Assembly: GCA_003671195.1 (NCBI GenBank)
Contig: QWPJ01000179.1
Span: 1-64,000 of the forward strand
DNA from: Planctomycetota bacterium
GTDB lineage: Bacteria > Planctomycetota > Planctomycetia > Pirellulales > Pirellulaceae
Direction of reading: 5' to 3'
Length of the DNA stretch: 64,000 nucleotides
Position numbers and translations under genes: made by a program. Below the pieces are notes generated by a model. It was not told where the DNA came from. It made no database searches and saw nothing but the letters and a program-made list of their open reading frames with translations. Below, piece by piece: positions 52,498 to 61,919 of this stretch. Within the stretch, counting starts at the first letter, position 1, and each line of letters opens with the position of its first letter.

Positions 52498-53862
52498 CTA
52501 TCGACTACGGAGAAACTCAAGGTCTTTATCGCTCAGTTTGGATTTAGTAACTGTGATCTGCTTGCCATCCGTCTTCTCGAGCACCACGGCATCGGTTTTC
52601 ACTTCGATGAGTTTCGCATCGATGCTGAAGTTACCGGTTTTATCCTTCCATGTCCTGAACTCCGGCGACGGCATCTCAGGACGGGCTTGAACTTCGGCTT
52701 CGCGTCGATTGCGAGCCTCGATTTTGGCCTGATTGACATAGGCTAATAAAGCTTCACGGTCGCCAACGGGTTCAATAGGGATGTTCTCCATGACGAACCG
52801 GCTGATTTTCGCCGGTGCAGTGGGAATGACGTATTCGACGACTAAGGCTTTAAAGTCTTTTTGATCGTTGAATCCAACGCTTACCAATTCAAAGGAAACA
52901 TTCTTGCCGTCGGTAATGAATTTCAGGTCATCGGCTCGATTGATGCCGGACTCTCGGAGCGTTTTGATCTTTTTCTTGATATCAGCCATTAAATCCGATT
53001 GGGCTTTCGATGTGATACTTAACATCCCTCTGGCATTCGAGGGCTTTGTCGAATTGTCGGGTAAGACCAGCGTGTACTCAGGATCCGACTTCGACAAAAT
53101 CCTTGCCGCTTGTGCCAGCGGAGTCATCGGAGATTGAGAATTTTGACGACTAAGGTATTGCAGATCGATGAGCATCTCTAATCGGAAACCTAACCCTTGA
53201 GGAACGACTTCGTGAACCAAGGGTACCATGGCAATCCCCTTGTCCCATTCGAACTTCTTTCTGAAATCCTCTTTTTGGAACTCGAATTTGCCCGAGACGC
53301 TTTCGGCGATCAGAACAAAACCTTCCAGTGTTTTCAAGGTTGTGGTTTGGGGCGGAACGGTAACGAACATCGGGGAACCAGGAAAATCAAGCTCTCGAAT
53401 TTTGCCGGTCATTTCCTCGAGAGGACTCTCTTCAAGAGCTGGCCAGTACCGCGATTCCACACCCTCGGTGTTGACCGCTCGATGGGAGGTGAAGGTTGTG
53501 AGCATCGTGTCTGCTAGGGTTCCATCTTGATTCATCAACAAGAAGCTCAGCAGCAGCTCTTTTGCACCTATCTGGCCAAAGGTTTTTGTCCAAGGAGTGA
53601 TCCCCAATTCTTGGTTGATCGACTTGCTTTCGGATGCATTGGGGCGGAAGAAGTTGAAACCTCCGGATCCTGTTTGCTGGTTACGGTTCCCGCGTTCGAC
53701 AAGGTGCAACTCTAGGATCTGGTCTCCGATTTTCGTGGATGCAATTGGGGTCGGTTTAGTGACCGTTGATCCCAATTGCCCAGAAGCCGTCGGCACAAAA
53801 AAACAGCCAGTTGCCAGGAGACTCAGTGACAACGGTTGAATGAAACGAATTAGAGCGTTCAT
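52498..53862 (-). CDS. Exported SHD1-domain protein
   Basis: The product of about 454 aa has a signal peptide (RFIQPLSLSLLATGCFFVPTASG). The C-terminal 60 residues (EFRTWKDKTGNFSIDAKLIE, KTDAVVLEKTDGKQITVTK, KLSDKDLEFL) are an SHD1 (SLA1 homology domain 1), a domain very frequent in planctomycetes and known from eukaryotic endocytic adaptors. The central 370 residues are not recognised. ATG 53862 is preferred over an in-frame TTG six codons upstream. It is flanked by a pair of similar CTCTGTG-type repeats. Confidence 0.8.
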   Translation of the reverse strand: MNALIRFIQPLSLSLLATGCFFVPTASGQLGSTVTKPTPIASTKIGDQILELHLVERGNRNQQTGSGGFNFFRPNASESKSINQELGITPWTKTFGQIGAKELLLSFLLMNQDGTLADTMLTTFTSHRAVNTEGVESRYWPALEESPLEEMTGKIRELDFPGSPMFVTVPPQTTTLKTLEGFVLIAESVSGKFEFQKEDFRKKFEWDKGIAMVPLVHEVVPQGLGFRLEMLIDLQYLSRQNSQSPMTPLAQAARILSKSDPEYTLVLPDNSTKPSNARGMLSITSKAQSDLMADIKKKIKTLRESGINRADDLKFITDGKNVSFELVSVGFNDQKDFKALVVEYVIPTAPAKISRFVMENIPIEPVGDREALLAYVNQAKIEARNRREAEVQARPEMPSPEFRTWKDKTGNFSIDAKLIEVKTDAVVLEKTDGKQITVTKSKLSDKDLEFLRSR

Positions 53863-54398
53863 GGGCGTGGATAAGATCAAAATAAGAATGTATGAGAAAG
53901 GAACAGTTCATCGAGTTTTATGATGGCATGGGCAAAACGCGCAGTCAACTATGGATTTCGCAAAGAAAGATTGAATTCGCTACCATCCCAAGAAGTGGAA
54001 TTCCTGGGTAGAAACACTCGTCCGAAGAACTTTGGGATTCGGCTAGAAAGTCCAGGGTCAGTCCCCGAGTTTTTAAGAAGCCCCTGAACTTCCTGCTCGC
54101 CAATAGCGAAAATTCGTTTAACCCGCTGCCAACGGCGAGGGACTTAACCAAGCCCGCTAGGTTGATGCGTATGGGGGGCCAAGCGGTTATCTGTAGTTCT
54201 GTATCAACGAATATTCGTGTGCATCAGTGGTTGGCACGAGCAGCCACTGGCCACTTAGCACTGGCCATTTGAAAACCAGAAGGGCTCTTAGGGTTGCGAA
54301 GTCTTCTCTTCTTCTCTTCTTCTCTTCTTTGTGCCCTCTGTGCCTCTGTGTTTCCCTGTCTTCCCTCTGAAAGACCCTATGGAACGCAGCCTAGCCCC
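53863..54398. other. Intergenic region between the SHD1 gene and top6B
   Basis: No gene is recognised; in particular no top6A, which would be expected here in an archaeal-type operon. The right end (54300-54360) is a TTCTTCTC tract leading into TTTGTGCCCTCTGTGCCTCTGTG, matching the block at 52342-52412. Confidence 0.6.
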
Positions 54399-56519
54399 CT
54401 ACTCCTGTTCCTGCACGATCGCCTTGCCATATTCGTCGAGCTTGATGTCGGCCACGGCCGTTTTGTGCCTGGCCACATGAAGCAAATCCGAATAGATCGG
54501 ATCGGCCTGCGACTTTTGAATCGAAGCGACCGCCGATGCGACCTCTTTGAGGTACCTCAAAAAGACGTTCCGTCGATTTCCCTGCGCGGCAATCGCCTGC
54601 CGCTTTCTCAAAAAGCTCGCCAACGAGCGACCGATGTACTGGATACCGAGCCGGAGCTCTTTTTCAAGTTCGGGCGTCGTGGCGATCGCTTCTTTCGATT
54701 CGCTCGTAAAAGGAACCCAGACGCTGGCCACATGGACGATCAAGGTCACGGGTCCCATCGGCAAGGAGTTGCGGGATTGGGAGAGCCCATAAGGCCGCCA
54801 GTTGGTGCTCAAAACCGCTTGGGTGATCGCGCAGGCCGACGGTTGGAACTGCAAGGGGACGCGGTTGGCAAACCGATAGATCTGCATCGATTGGCCTTCG
54901 GAGATATTGGTCTCACGCATCACCGTGTGAAGCGTATCGAGCTGGGTTTTCGACAGCTTCTGCGGACTGCATCGCGTCGGTAGCTTCGTCTCGGTAATGA
55001 TCTTCTCGGCCGAGTCCGAACCGATCCCTGCAAAGGTATCGATCAGGAATTTGCGAAGCGTCTTGGCATCCGACTGCCCGATCAGATCGACCAACTCATC
55101 GCGAGTGATCTTCTGCGCCGCGACGTTGCCACCGTAGGCCAAGGCGACTTCGATCTGGAATGGCGACCCCCGCTGGACCGAAGGGGGACGGGTGATCGCA
55201 TCGTGAAACTCCCCCGGAACAATCGCTTTGAGGCCTTTGTAGAGCAATTCGCTGCCGATCGGTGCGATGCAATCGGTCGACGGCGGCCGGATCTTGGTCT
55301 CCTGCAACGCTTTGTAGAGTCGCTCGGCTTCGGTCTGGCCGACCTTCAGCGCCGTCGAGCGTGTCGAGATGTTCGCCACCTCACACACCTTGCGAGCCAC
55401 CGCGGGGGTCACACACGAAAAGGAACTCGTCAAGAACGAGGTGACCGTCGTACCCTTCTCTGCCCCGAGCATCGTGATCAATCGACCTAGCTCGACCCCA
55501 TAAGGATGGGGCTTGATCTCCTTGGCCTCTTTGGGCAACTCGGTCGTGGTCCGCGATATGGTCCTTTTTTCACCATCGGGACTCTGCCAATGAATCGTCA
55601 CGTGGGGATTGGCGATCGCCGTCTGCTCGAGATACTCATCGACACTGCCGCGACCGCGCTTGTAGACGGCGGTCAGTTCGATCGTAACGCGGGTCCCCGA
55701 CTCGACCTCCGAACCGGGCTTGTTCTCAACGAGCTTCGGTTCGTTGGTCTTGCCCCCAGCGGCCTTGCGCTCGGCAGTCCTGCGCTTTGCGTTTCTCTGC
55801 TCGGCGGCCGAGGTCTCGAGCAATTCGGCTTGGGCCTCTGCCTCTTCCTCTGCCTCTGGCGTGTCGGTATCGGCGGTTTGAGCTACGGACGTTTGAGCTT
55901 CAGCGATTTTCGTTTCCCTCTCCGGGTAGCGGGACTCCCAGGCAATGTCCTGGTCTCGCATGTACTGAAGCCCCTTTTCTCCCGAGGCGATATCGATCCC
56001 CTCCCCTTTTCCATTGATGATCTCCGGCTGGTTCTTCTTGGTATCGACCTGGAGTTGGAAGTAGTGGACCGGAGAGCGTTTCGAGGTCTTCGACAGAATC
56101 TGCATCGGGCGTCCGGTCGTGAGCATCCCGTTCATGCCCGCGGCGCTGATGCCGATGCCTTGTTGGCCACGGCTCTGACGCAATCGATGGAACTTGCTCC
56201 CGTAGAGGAGCTTGCCGAAGATCAACGGAATTTGTTTTTTGACGATTCCCGGACCGTTGTCTTGGACCGCCACGCGAAATCGACCGGGCTGCGGCTGGTC
56301 GACCCGCACCCAAACCTCTGGCAAAATGCCCGCCTCCTCGCAAGCATCAAGCGAGTTGTCGACGGCTTCTTTGACGGTCGTGAGCAAGGCTTTGCGAGAG
56401 TTATCGAAACCGAGCAAATGCCGGTTCTTGGCAAAAAACTCGCTGACGGACACGTCGCGCTGCTTGGTGGCCATCGACTCGGCGGTGGCTCGGCGTGCCT
56501 TGGAAGGTGGATTGGTCAT
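54399..56519 (-). CDS. top6B: DNA topoisomerase VI subunit B
   Basis: The 706-aa protein has the GHKL ATPase (Bergerat) fold: N box KEAVDNSLDACEE (Asn55), DNGPGI (87-92) and GQQGIGISAAGMNG (118-131). A helix-2-turn-helix, transducer domain and SFLTSSFSCVTPAVARKV follow, as in Top6B. Top6B binds ATP and couples strand passage by the Spo11-like subunit A, relaxing or decatenating DNA. The type is standard in archaea and plants and patchy in bacteria. Relative to archaeal Top6B (about 530 aa) it has an extra acidic/Ala-rich segment at about 196-274 (EAEEEAEAQAELLETSAAEQ) and an extended C-terminus. No subunit A gene is next to it in this window. Confidence 0.92.
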   Translation of the reverse strand: MTNPPSKARRATAESMATKQRDVSVSEFFAKNRHLLGFDNSRKALLTTVKEAVDNSLDACEEAGILPEVWVRVDQPQPGRFRVAVQDNGPGIVKKQIPLIFGKLLYGSKFHRLRQSRGQQGIGISAAGMNGMLTTGRPMQILSKTSKRSPVHYFQLQVDTKKNQPEIINGKGEGIDIASGEKGLQYMRDQDIAWESRYPERETKIAEAQTSVAQTADTDTPEAEEEAEAQAELLETSAAEQRNAKRRTAERKAAGGKTNEPKLVENKPGSEVESGTRVTIELTAVYKRGRGSVDEYLEQTAIANPHVTIHWQSPDGEKRTISRTTTELPKEAKEIKPHPYGVELGRLITMLGAEKGTTVTSFLTSSFSCVTPAVARKVCEVANISTRSTALKVGQTEAERLYKALQETKIRPPSTDCIAPIGSELLYKGLKAIVPGEFHDAITRPPSVQRGSPFQIEVALAYGGNVAAQKITRDELVDLIGQSDAKTLRKFLIDTFAGIGSDSAEKIITETKLPTRCSPQKLSKTQLDTLHTVMRETNISEGQSMQIYRFANRVPLQFQPSACAITQAVLSTNWRPYGLSQSRNSLPMGPVTLIVHVASVWVPFTSESKEAIATTPELEKELRLGIQYIGRSLASFLRKRQAIAAQGNRRNVFLRYLKEVASAVASIQKSQADPIYSDLLHVARHKTAVADIKLDEYGKAIVQEQE

Positions 56520-56889
56520 TCCGTTGGATCTATAGGGGGCAAATCAGGGAGTAAATCAGGGAGTAAATCACGAAGCGAATCGGTATCGGGGTGCGGAACA
56601 GGACGGTAAATCATACCGAGTTACCCGATTTTGAGGACTGGGTAAAAAACGTCGACTTTATGCTAGCAGGACCCCTTTTCGCTACAAATCCTTTCTTCGG
56701 TTCGAACGAATTGAGAATTGAACATTCACACGACCGGCCGACGGTTTCTTTTCCGCCGAACCCCTTTTCCGGTCGATCCACCTCCGAGATGGTGGCTCAG
56801 TCCAAAGTCGCGTACCTACGCGATCGACCGCGTTTGGTCGTTTTTGGCTGAAGTCACAACAGGGCGTCGCGGGCACAGGAGTGAATGGA
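56520..56889. other. Divergent promoter region between top6B and the Gly/His-rich protein gene
   Basis: No gene is seen in these 370 bases. GGGAGTAAATCA(G/C)-type short direct repeats lie at about 56548-56572. Promoters for both divergent genes should be here, but none was assigned. AGGAG at 56877-56881 serves the gene starting at 56890. Confidence 0.5.
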
Positions 56890-57537
56890 ATGCGACTTCA
56901 CGGAATGATCAGATTTGCGGTAACCAGCAGCCTTGCTTTGGCATCGATCCAAGCGAGCTCGTCGATTGCCAAGGCTCAATGCCCCTCCTGCGGTAGCAAC
57001 CACGCCGTAGCGGGTGCTCCGGTGGTTCAATCTCCTGCGTTGCAGGGCCAGATCGCAGGTGCACCAGTTGTCGGGGCTCCAGGCGTTGGGGCTTCAGGCG
57101 TTGGGGCTTCAGGCGTTGGGACACCAGCAGTCGGTTCCCAGGGCTATGGAGGCTATGGAATTCCCGGCCTCTCGACGATGCACCAAATGACGGCCCAGGC
57201 CGCTGCGAGCCATCCCGGCAACACCGTCGCTTACGGAAATATCCTCGGACGAGGAACCCAACCCCTGTTCGAAAATTACTTCACCCAAGGCAACGCAAAC
57301 CAAGCGACCGCGGGCATGTACATCTCGCCGATCGGAGTCCCAGGTAACGTCGGACACACCTACTACACCTACCAACCCTTCTACCCCCACCAATACCTCT
57401 ACCAACACCACGACCGCTATCACTCGTACTACGACGGTGGTCGGGGTTTGAATCGAACGCACGCAAGCTACATCGCCCCACCGGCGCGCAGCGCAGTGCA
57501 CTGGTTCCACAAATCGATTCAGTTGCCACACCGCTAA
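56890..57537 (+). CDS. Small secreted Gly/Tyr/His-rich protein with CPSC motif
   Basis: The 215-aa protein has a signal peptide (MRLHGMIRFAVTSSLALASI, cleavage near AKA) and a mature N-terminus QCPSCGSNH with a CxxC motif. Next comes a GAPVVGAPGVGASGVGASGV-type repeat, then aromatic/His-rich sequence (TYQPFYPHQYLYQHHDRYHS). It is low complexity and has no known domain. ATG 56890 is used because AGGAG is eight bases upstream; GTG 56881 is also in frame. The next gene encodes a protein of the same style, so the two are likely related in role. Confidence 0.65.
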   Translation: MRLHGMIRFAVTSSLALASIQASSSIAKAQCPSCGSNHAVAGAPVVQSPALQGQIAGAPVVGAPGVGASGVGASGVGTPAVGSQGYGGYGIPGLSTMHQMTAQAAASHPGNTVAYGNILGRGTQPLFENYFTQGNANQATAGMYISPIGVPGNVGHTYYTYQPFYPHQYLYQHHDRYHSYYDGGRGLNRTHASYIAPPARSAVHWFHKSIQLPHR

Positions 57538-57685
57538 GCGACGCTTCGATCCACGGATCACACCAGGGTCGGATCCCAGGTCTCGAAAAAAGTTTGTTCG
57601 GTTGAGCTTCACGGAAGTCGCCCAACTGAGCCTCAACGGACACAACCTTTTTACGGACACTATTTCTCACTGGAGTGAACCCCTC

Positions 57686-58258
57686 ATGATTCGGAAAATT
57701 TCGCTTGCAAGCATCGCTCTTTCGGCGAGTCTTGCTTGGAACGATGCCCAAGCTCAAACGACTTCGGTACCTTGCAACAACTGCCCACCGGCTGCTGGCT
57801 CGCACATCCACGGGGCTGGCTCGCACATCCACGGGGCTGTCGCTCACGTCGGATCGAGCGTTCATGCTGTCGGCGGGGCGATCCAAGGCCACATGCTCAA
57901 CTACGGAGCGCTGGCCTCCAGCGGTGCGAACGCCAACGGCTTCGGTTCCAACGCAGGTTGGGTCTGGCACTCCTCCTGGGGGGATTACTGGGCTCGTTCG
58001 CAAGCCAACCAACGCCCTTGGCACGGCAATTACTACTGGCACCGAACCGGACAGCCGACAGCGTTGGTCGTTCCACCGACGGTCACCATGCAATCGAACT
58101 ACTCCTGGGGAGTCTCTCAAAACACGATGACCCCAGTCTATCACCAGTTCGGAGGCAACCCTCCTAACGGTGCTGGCGGTGGCATGTTCCGTGCGACTCC
58201 CGTCTGGCCTACCCACACCGACCAGTTTGGCGTCTACCCTGTTCGTGGGCCTTGGTAG
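57686..58258 (+). CDS. Small secreted Gly/His/Trp-rich protein with CNNC motif
   Basis: The 190-aa protein has a signal peptide (MIRKISLASIALSASLAWND, cleavage near AQA), then VPCNNCPPAAGS with CxxC and an exactly duplicated GSHIHGA unit. The remainder is rich in Gly, His, Trp, Tyr and Asn (WVWHSSWGDYWARSQANQR, GNYYWHRTGQP). It shares layout with the preceding protein: signal, CxxC, repeat, aromatic tail. Function is unknown; metal binding by the His clusters is possible but only inferred. ATG 57686 has GGAG upstream. Confidence 0.65.
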   Translation: MIRKISLASIALSASLAWNDAQAQTTSVPCNNCPPAAGSHIHGAGSHIHGAVAHVGSSVHAVGGAIQGHMLNYGALASSGANANGFGSNAGWVWHSSWGDYWARSQANQRPWHGNYYWHRTGQPTALVVPPTVTMQSNYSWGVSQNTMTPVYHQFGGNPPNGAGGGMFRATPVWPTHTDQFGVYPVRGPW

Positions 58259-58315
58259 TCCCCCACGAGCTCCGGCGTTAACGTTTTAGCTCGTGCATCG
58301 CATCGAATTTCGTCT

Positions 58316-58347
58316 TACTCGTACTCAGCGAAGCGGTACTCGTACTC
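58316..58347. repeat. TACTCGTACTC direct repeat
   Basis: TACTCGTACTC occurs twice (58316 and 58337) separated by AGCGAAGCGG, and the complementary word CGAGTACGAG appears at about 58454. The two could pair across about 110 bases. No gene lies in this stretch (58259-58722), which otherwise holds only the hairpin at 58485. Confidence 0.6.
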
Positions 58348-58484
58348 GATGGCTGTTTGAACTGCGGCGATGCTGATCGTTGATCGGGCCGGTTCGCGGT
58401 AATTTTCGCAGTAGCTTACGGACTCATGGGCCGGATTGCCAAACGGGATCTCGTCGAGTACGAGTCGCTCCTAAAACACCCCTC

Positions 58485-58522
58485 AAAGCGGCCGGCGTGG
58501 TTTTTCCACGTCGGCCGTTTTC
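58485..58522. terminator. Terminator-like hairpin before the PVC dehydrogenase gene
   Basis: CGGCCGGCGTGG (58489-58500) pairs with CCACGTCGGCCG (58506-58517) around a T5 loop, with one G-T pair. AAAG precedes the stem and TTTTCC follows it. It is probably the terminator of the upstream secreted-protein genes, about 230 bp after the last stop. Confidence 0.7.
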
Positions 58523-58722
58523 CTTTGAACCCCTGCCGATGACCATCGCCTCTAGTCCCTGCAAATCGATTTTTTTCAATCCTGCCGCAAATCAAGGACT
58601 TACCGAAGCGATCAGGTCTATAATCAGTGACCATGGGCCTGCCAACCGATCCCACTCCCGGGGACTTGCCTGCCCTAGTGTGCCCTGCCCTACTGTGCCC
58701 TGGCCTGCCCTGAGTCCCATCC

Positions 58723-61700
58723 ATGCTCTGCTGCTCCCTTCGACTCCCGTCGCTGATCCTCTCGAGCCTGATGGGCATCGTGTGGCTTGGCCTGACGCCG
58801 TGGGCTTGTTCCCAAACACCCGACGACTCGGCCACCGAGCCGGCGGTCGAACCGGCCCTTGCCGAAAAGACATTCAAGCTATCGGAGGGGCTCGCCTGGA
58901 AGCTGCTCCTGAGCGAACCTCAAATCACCCAACCGCTGATGGCCTCTTTCGATGCCCACGGCCGCTTGTGGGTTGTCGAGTACCGACAGTACCCAAATCC
59001 CGAAGGCCTCAAAGTTCTCAGCAAGGATCGCCATTGGCGGGTCGTCTACGACTCGGTCCCCAAACCCCCAGGCTTCGGTGGGCTCGCAGGCCGCGACCGC
59101 ATCTCGGTCCACGAAGACAAAGACCGCGACGGAAACTACGACACGCACCACATCTTCGTCGATGAACTGAATATCGCCACGTCCGTCCTTCCTGTCGATC
59201 GGGGCGCTTGGGTCCTGAACCCACCTTACTTGCTTTTCTACGCCGACAGCGATGATGATCTAAAAGCCGACGGCCCCCCCGAAGTCCACCTCGAAGGTTT
59301 TGGCCTCGAAGATACCCACTCGGTCGTCAACAACTTAACGCTCGGACCCGACGGCTGGATCTACGGCGCCCAAGGCAGCACCGTCAGCGGGGCGGTCAAA
59401 GCTCCTGGATCCTCAGAAAAGCCCGTCCAAAGTCTCGGACAAGCCATCTGGCGATACCATCCGAAAATTCGCAAATACGAAATATTCGCAGAAGGTGGCG
59501 GTAACGCCTTCGGCGTGGCCTTCGATGACCGAGGCGAAATCTTTTCAGGACACAACGGCGGCGATACGCGAGGCTTCCACTACTACCAAGGTGGCTACTA
59601 CCGCAAAGGCTTCTCCAAACACGGAAGCCTCTCGAACCCCCATAGCTACGGCTACCTCGAGCCGATGCAGCACGACCCCATCCCGCGATTTACCCACACG
59701 ATGCTCCTGACCGAATCGACAGCTCTTGCACCCACCCAAGCATCGACACCCCAAGCCAAACAGATGCTCGGTGTCGATCCGCTTCACGGCAAACTGATCC
59801 AAACCGAACTCCTGACCGTAGGCTCAACCTACAAAACCAAAGACATCGCCGAGGCGGTCTCAAGCTCCGATAAATGGTACCGTCCTGTCGCCATCTGCGA
59901 CGGGCCCGACGGCGCTGCGTATGTCTGCGATTGGTACGACTCGGTCGTCGCTCACCTGTATGCCTTCGAGGGACGTCTCGATCGCGATCGAGGCCGTGTC
60001 TACCGGCTCAGTAGCCTCAATACCGACCCGAGTATCCAACCCTGGAATCCACTCCTTGGCGACGCCCCCGACGCTGCTTCCCTTCAAGAGGCGATCGGTT
60101 TGCTCAATCACCCCTACCGATGGCAACGATGGCAAGCTCGATGGTTGATCGCAAACCACCCTTTGCGCAAGTCCGCGATCGAGATCCTCTCCAAAGCCCT
60201 CCTGGAGTCGGACCACAACCTCCAAGGGCGCGATTCCCACGATTCTCTTTCCCTAGAGTACCTCTGGACGCTGCACGCGCTCGGAGCGATCCCCGATACG
60301 ATCCCATTCCACCCGGTCGATACCAATTTGGCTCCCCAGGTCCTAATGAAACATCCTCAGGCCGATGTGCGAAGCTGGACCGTGCGTTTGGTTTGCGACG
60401 ATGGGCAACTCGATCCTGGGACCTTGCAAGCCCTCGAGGAGCTCGCTGCCGTTGAGACCGATCCGCACACCCTGTGCCAAATCGCTTGCTCGGCCCGCAG
60501 ACTCAAGGCGACTTCCGCCATGGCGGTGATCGCTAAACTCCTGGAAAAACCCCGAGCACTGGAAGATCCGTTTTTCGGCTTATTGGTCTGGTGGGCCGTC
60601 GAGTCCCATGCGGGAGATTTCCAAGCCATCGAGCATGCTCTGCTTAAAGACCCTCAACGATGGAGTCACCCCATCGCCCTCAAAACGGTATTCCCGAATC
60701 TTGTTCGCCGCTGGGCGAGCCTAGCAACCCCCGAGGCCTACGGTTCGATCTCCATGCTCTTGGGAACGATCGCGCCTTTGACCGACCCCCTTCGCTCCGA
60801 GGCGACGAACCGATGCCAAGAGTCTTTCGAGGCCGCGTTCGTCGGAAGAAGCCTTGCAGGGGTCCCCGATAGCCTCATCGATGCGATGGTTGCTCTGGGA
60901 CAACCACCCCTGACGCTCCAAGTCCGACGGGGCGATTCGCAAGCCTTTGCCCAAGCGGCCAAGAGGATCCAGGACCCGAACACCCCGGCGCCAATGCGCA
61001 TGCAACTTGCCCGCCTCGCAGGAGAGCTCGACGAGGCCTCGAGCCACCCCGAACTTCTCGACGCGTTGCTGGCGCTCGCCGGCGATTCGAATGCCAAGCC
61101 CCCTGTCCGTATCAGCGCGATCAGCGCTCTGGCGAACTTCAACTCCGAGAGCGTTCCCAAACGATTGATCCAATGGTGGCCAAGCCTACCGGCGGAGCTC
61201 CGACCCGCAGCCGGTTCGGTCCTCTCGACGCGTCCTGCTTGGATTTCTGCATGGCTCGATGCGGTCGATGCCCAAGCCGTTTCGGCCGACGAACTACCTC
61301 CGGAATCGATCCGAACGATGCGTTTGCACCCCGAGGATATCTTGCAAAAACGCATCGCAACGGCGTACCCTGAGTTCGCCTCGGTTAGCCTTACTGCTGC
61401 GACCCAAACCTCCAAACGCCTTGCGGAAAAAATCCTCAGCGGCAACGGTGACCCCTACCAAGGGAAAAAACTCTACCGCGAAATGTGCGGTCGTTGCCAC
61501 CAACTCTTCGACGATGGAGGCAAGGTCGGCCCAGATCTGACCGGCTACCAACGCGACCAACTCGAAGCTCTGCTGAGAAATATCGTCGGCCCGAGCCTCG
61601 AGATCCGCGAAGGCTACCAAATGGTCCGGATCCTTACGGTCGATTCCCTCGTGCTTACCGGCTTCATCGAATCCGACCAACCCGACCAAATCGTCCTGCG

Positions 61701-61869
61701 AAATACCGACGGCCAATCGATCACCCTGCAGCGCAGCGACATCGAACAACTCGATCCCCAAATCCTCTCGCTCATGCCCGAAGGATTGCTCGACAAACTC
61801 GACGACGCTCAACTCCGCGACCTGATGGCTTATTTGCGAAGTAGCCAGCCTTTAAACGACGGGACTTAG
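58723..61869 (+). CDS. PVC-type exported propeller/HEAT/cytochrome c protein
   Basis: The 1048-aa protein has an N-terminal export signal ending at WACSQT (lipobox-like). Domains in order: a GSDH-like beta-propeller at about 55-420 (GRLWVVEYRQYPNPEGL, GPDGWIYGAQGSTVSG, YVCDWYDSVVAHLY), an alpha-helical HEAT-like region at about 440-880, and a C-terminal cytochrome c domain with the haem site CGRCH near 922 and Met ligand candidates after it. This is the architecture of the Pirellula/Verrucomicrobium-specific membrane-bound dehydrogenase family (Piru_Ver_Nterm plus haem-binding C-terminus). It probably oxidises an extracellular sugar or alcohol, but the substrate is unknown. It is followed closely by a small membrane protein gene. 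Confidence 0.9.
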   Translation: MLCCSLRLPSLILSSLMGIVWLGLTPWACSQTPDDSATEPAVEPALAEKTFKLSEGLAWKLLLSEPQITQPLMASFDAHGRLWVVEYRQYPNPEGLKVLSKDRHWRVVYDSVPKPPGFGGLAGRDRISVHEDKDRDGNYDTHHIFVDELNIATSVLPVDRGAWVLNPPYLLFYADSDDDLKADGPPEVHLEGFGLEDTHSVVNNLTLGPDGWIYGAQGSTVSGAVKAPGSSEKPVQSLGQAIWRYHPKIRKYEIFAEGGGNAFGVAFDDRGEIFSGHNGGDTRGFHYYQGGYYRKGFSKHGSLSNPHSYGYLEPMQHDPIPRFTHTMLLTESTALAPTQASTPQAKQMLGVDPLHGKLIQTELLTVGSTYKTKDIAEAVSSSDKWYRPVAICDGPDGAAYVCDWYDSVVAHLYAFEGRLDRDRGRVYRLSSLNTDPSIQPWNPLLGDAPDAASLQEAIGLLNHPYRWQRWQARWLIANHPLRKSAIEILSKALLESDHNLQGRDSHDSLSLEYLWTLHALGAIPDTIPFHPVDTNLAPQVLMKHPQADVRSWTVRLVCDDGQLDPGTLQALEELAAVETDPHTLCQIACSARRLKATSAMAVIAKLLEKPRALEDPFFGLLVWWAVESHAGDFQAIEHALLKDPQRWSHPIALKTVFPNLVRRWASLATPEAYGSISMLLGTIAPLTDPLRSEATNRCQESFEAAFVGRSLAGVPDSLIDAMVALGQPPLTLQVRRGDSQAFAQAAKRIQDPNTPAPMRMQLARLAGELDEASSHPELLDALLALAGDSNAKPPVRISAISALANFNSESVPKRLIQWWPSLPAELRPAAGSVLSTRPAWISAWLDAVDAQAVSADELPPESIRTMRLHPEDILQKRIATAYPEFASVSLTAATQTSKRLAEKILSGNGDPYQGKKLYREMCGRCHQLFDDGGKVGPDLTGYQRDQLEALLRNIVGPSLEIREGYQMVRILTVDSLVLTGFIESDQPDQIVLRNTDGQSITLQRSDIEQLDPQILSLMPEGLLDKLDDAQLRDLMAYLRSSQPLNDGT

Positions 61870-61919
61870 GTCCTACTTTCTTCGATGAACGATTCCAAAT
61901 TCCCAACCCGATTCTAGCC

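Noticed and set aside
54163-54260. tRNA or other structured RNA in the gap downstream of top6B
   Set aside because: Short inverted words are present, but no cloverleaf, anticodon arm or known RNA motif could be traced.
55506-56609. 367-codon frame on the plus strand opposite top6B
   Set aside because: The sense strand encodes unmistakable Top6B motifs; the antisense product is low-complexity Leu/Gly/Arg with no ribosome-binding site.
58380-59165. 261-codon frame overlapping the start of the PVC dehydrogenase gene
   Set aside because: It crosses a terminator-like hairpin and overlaps a well-supported coding region in another frame.
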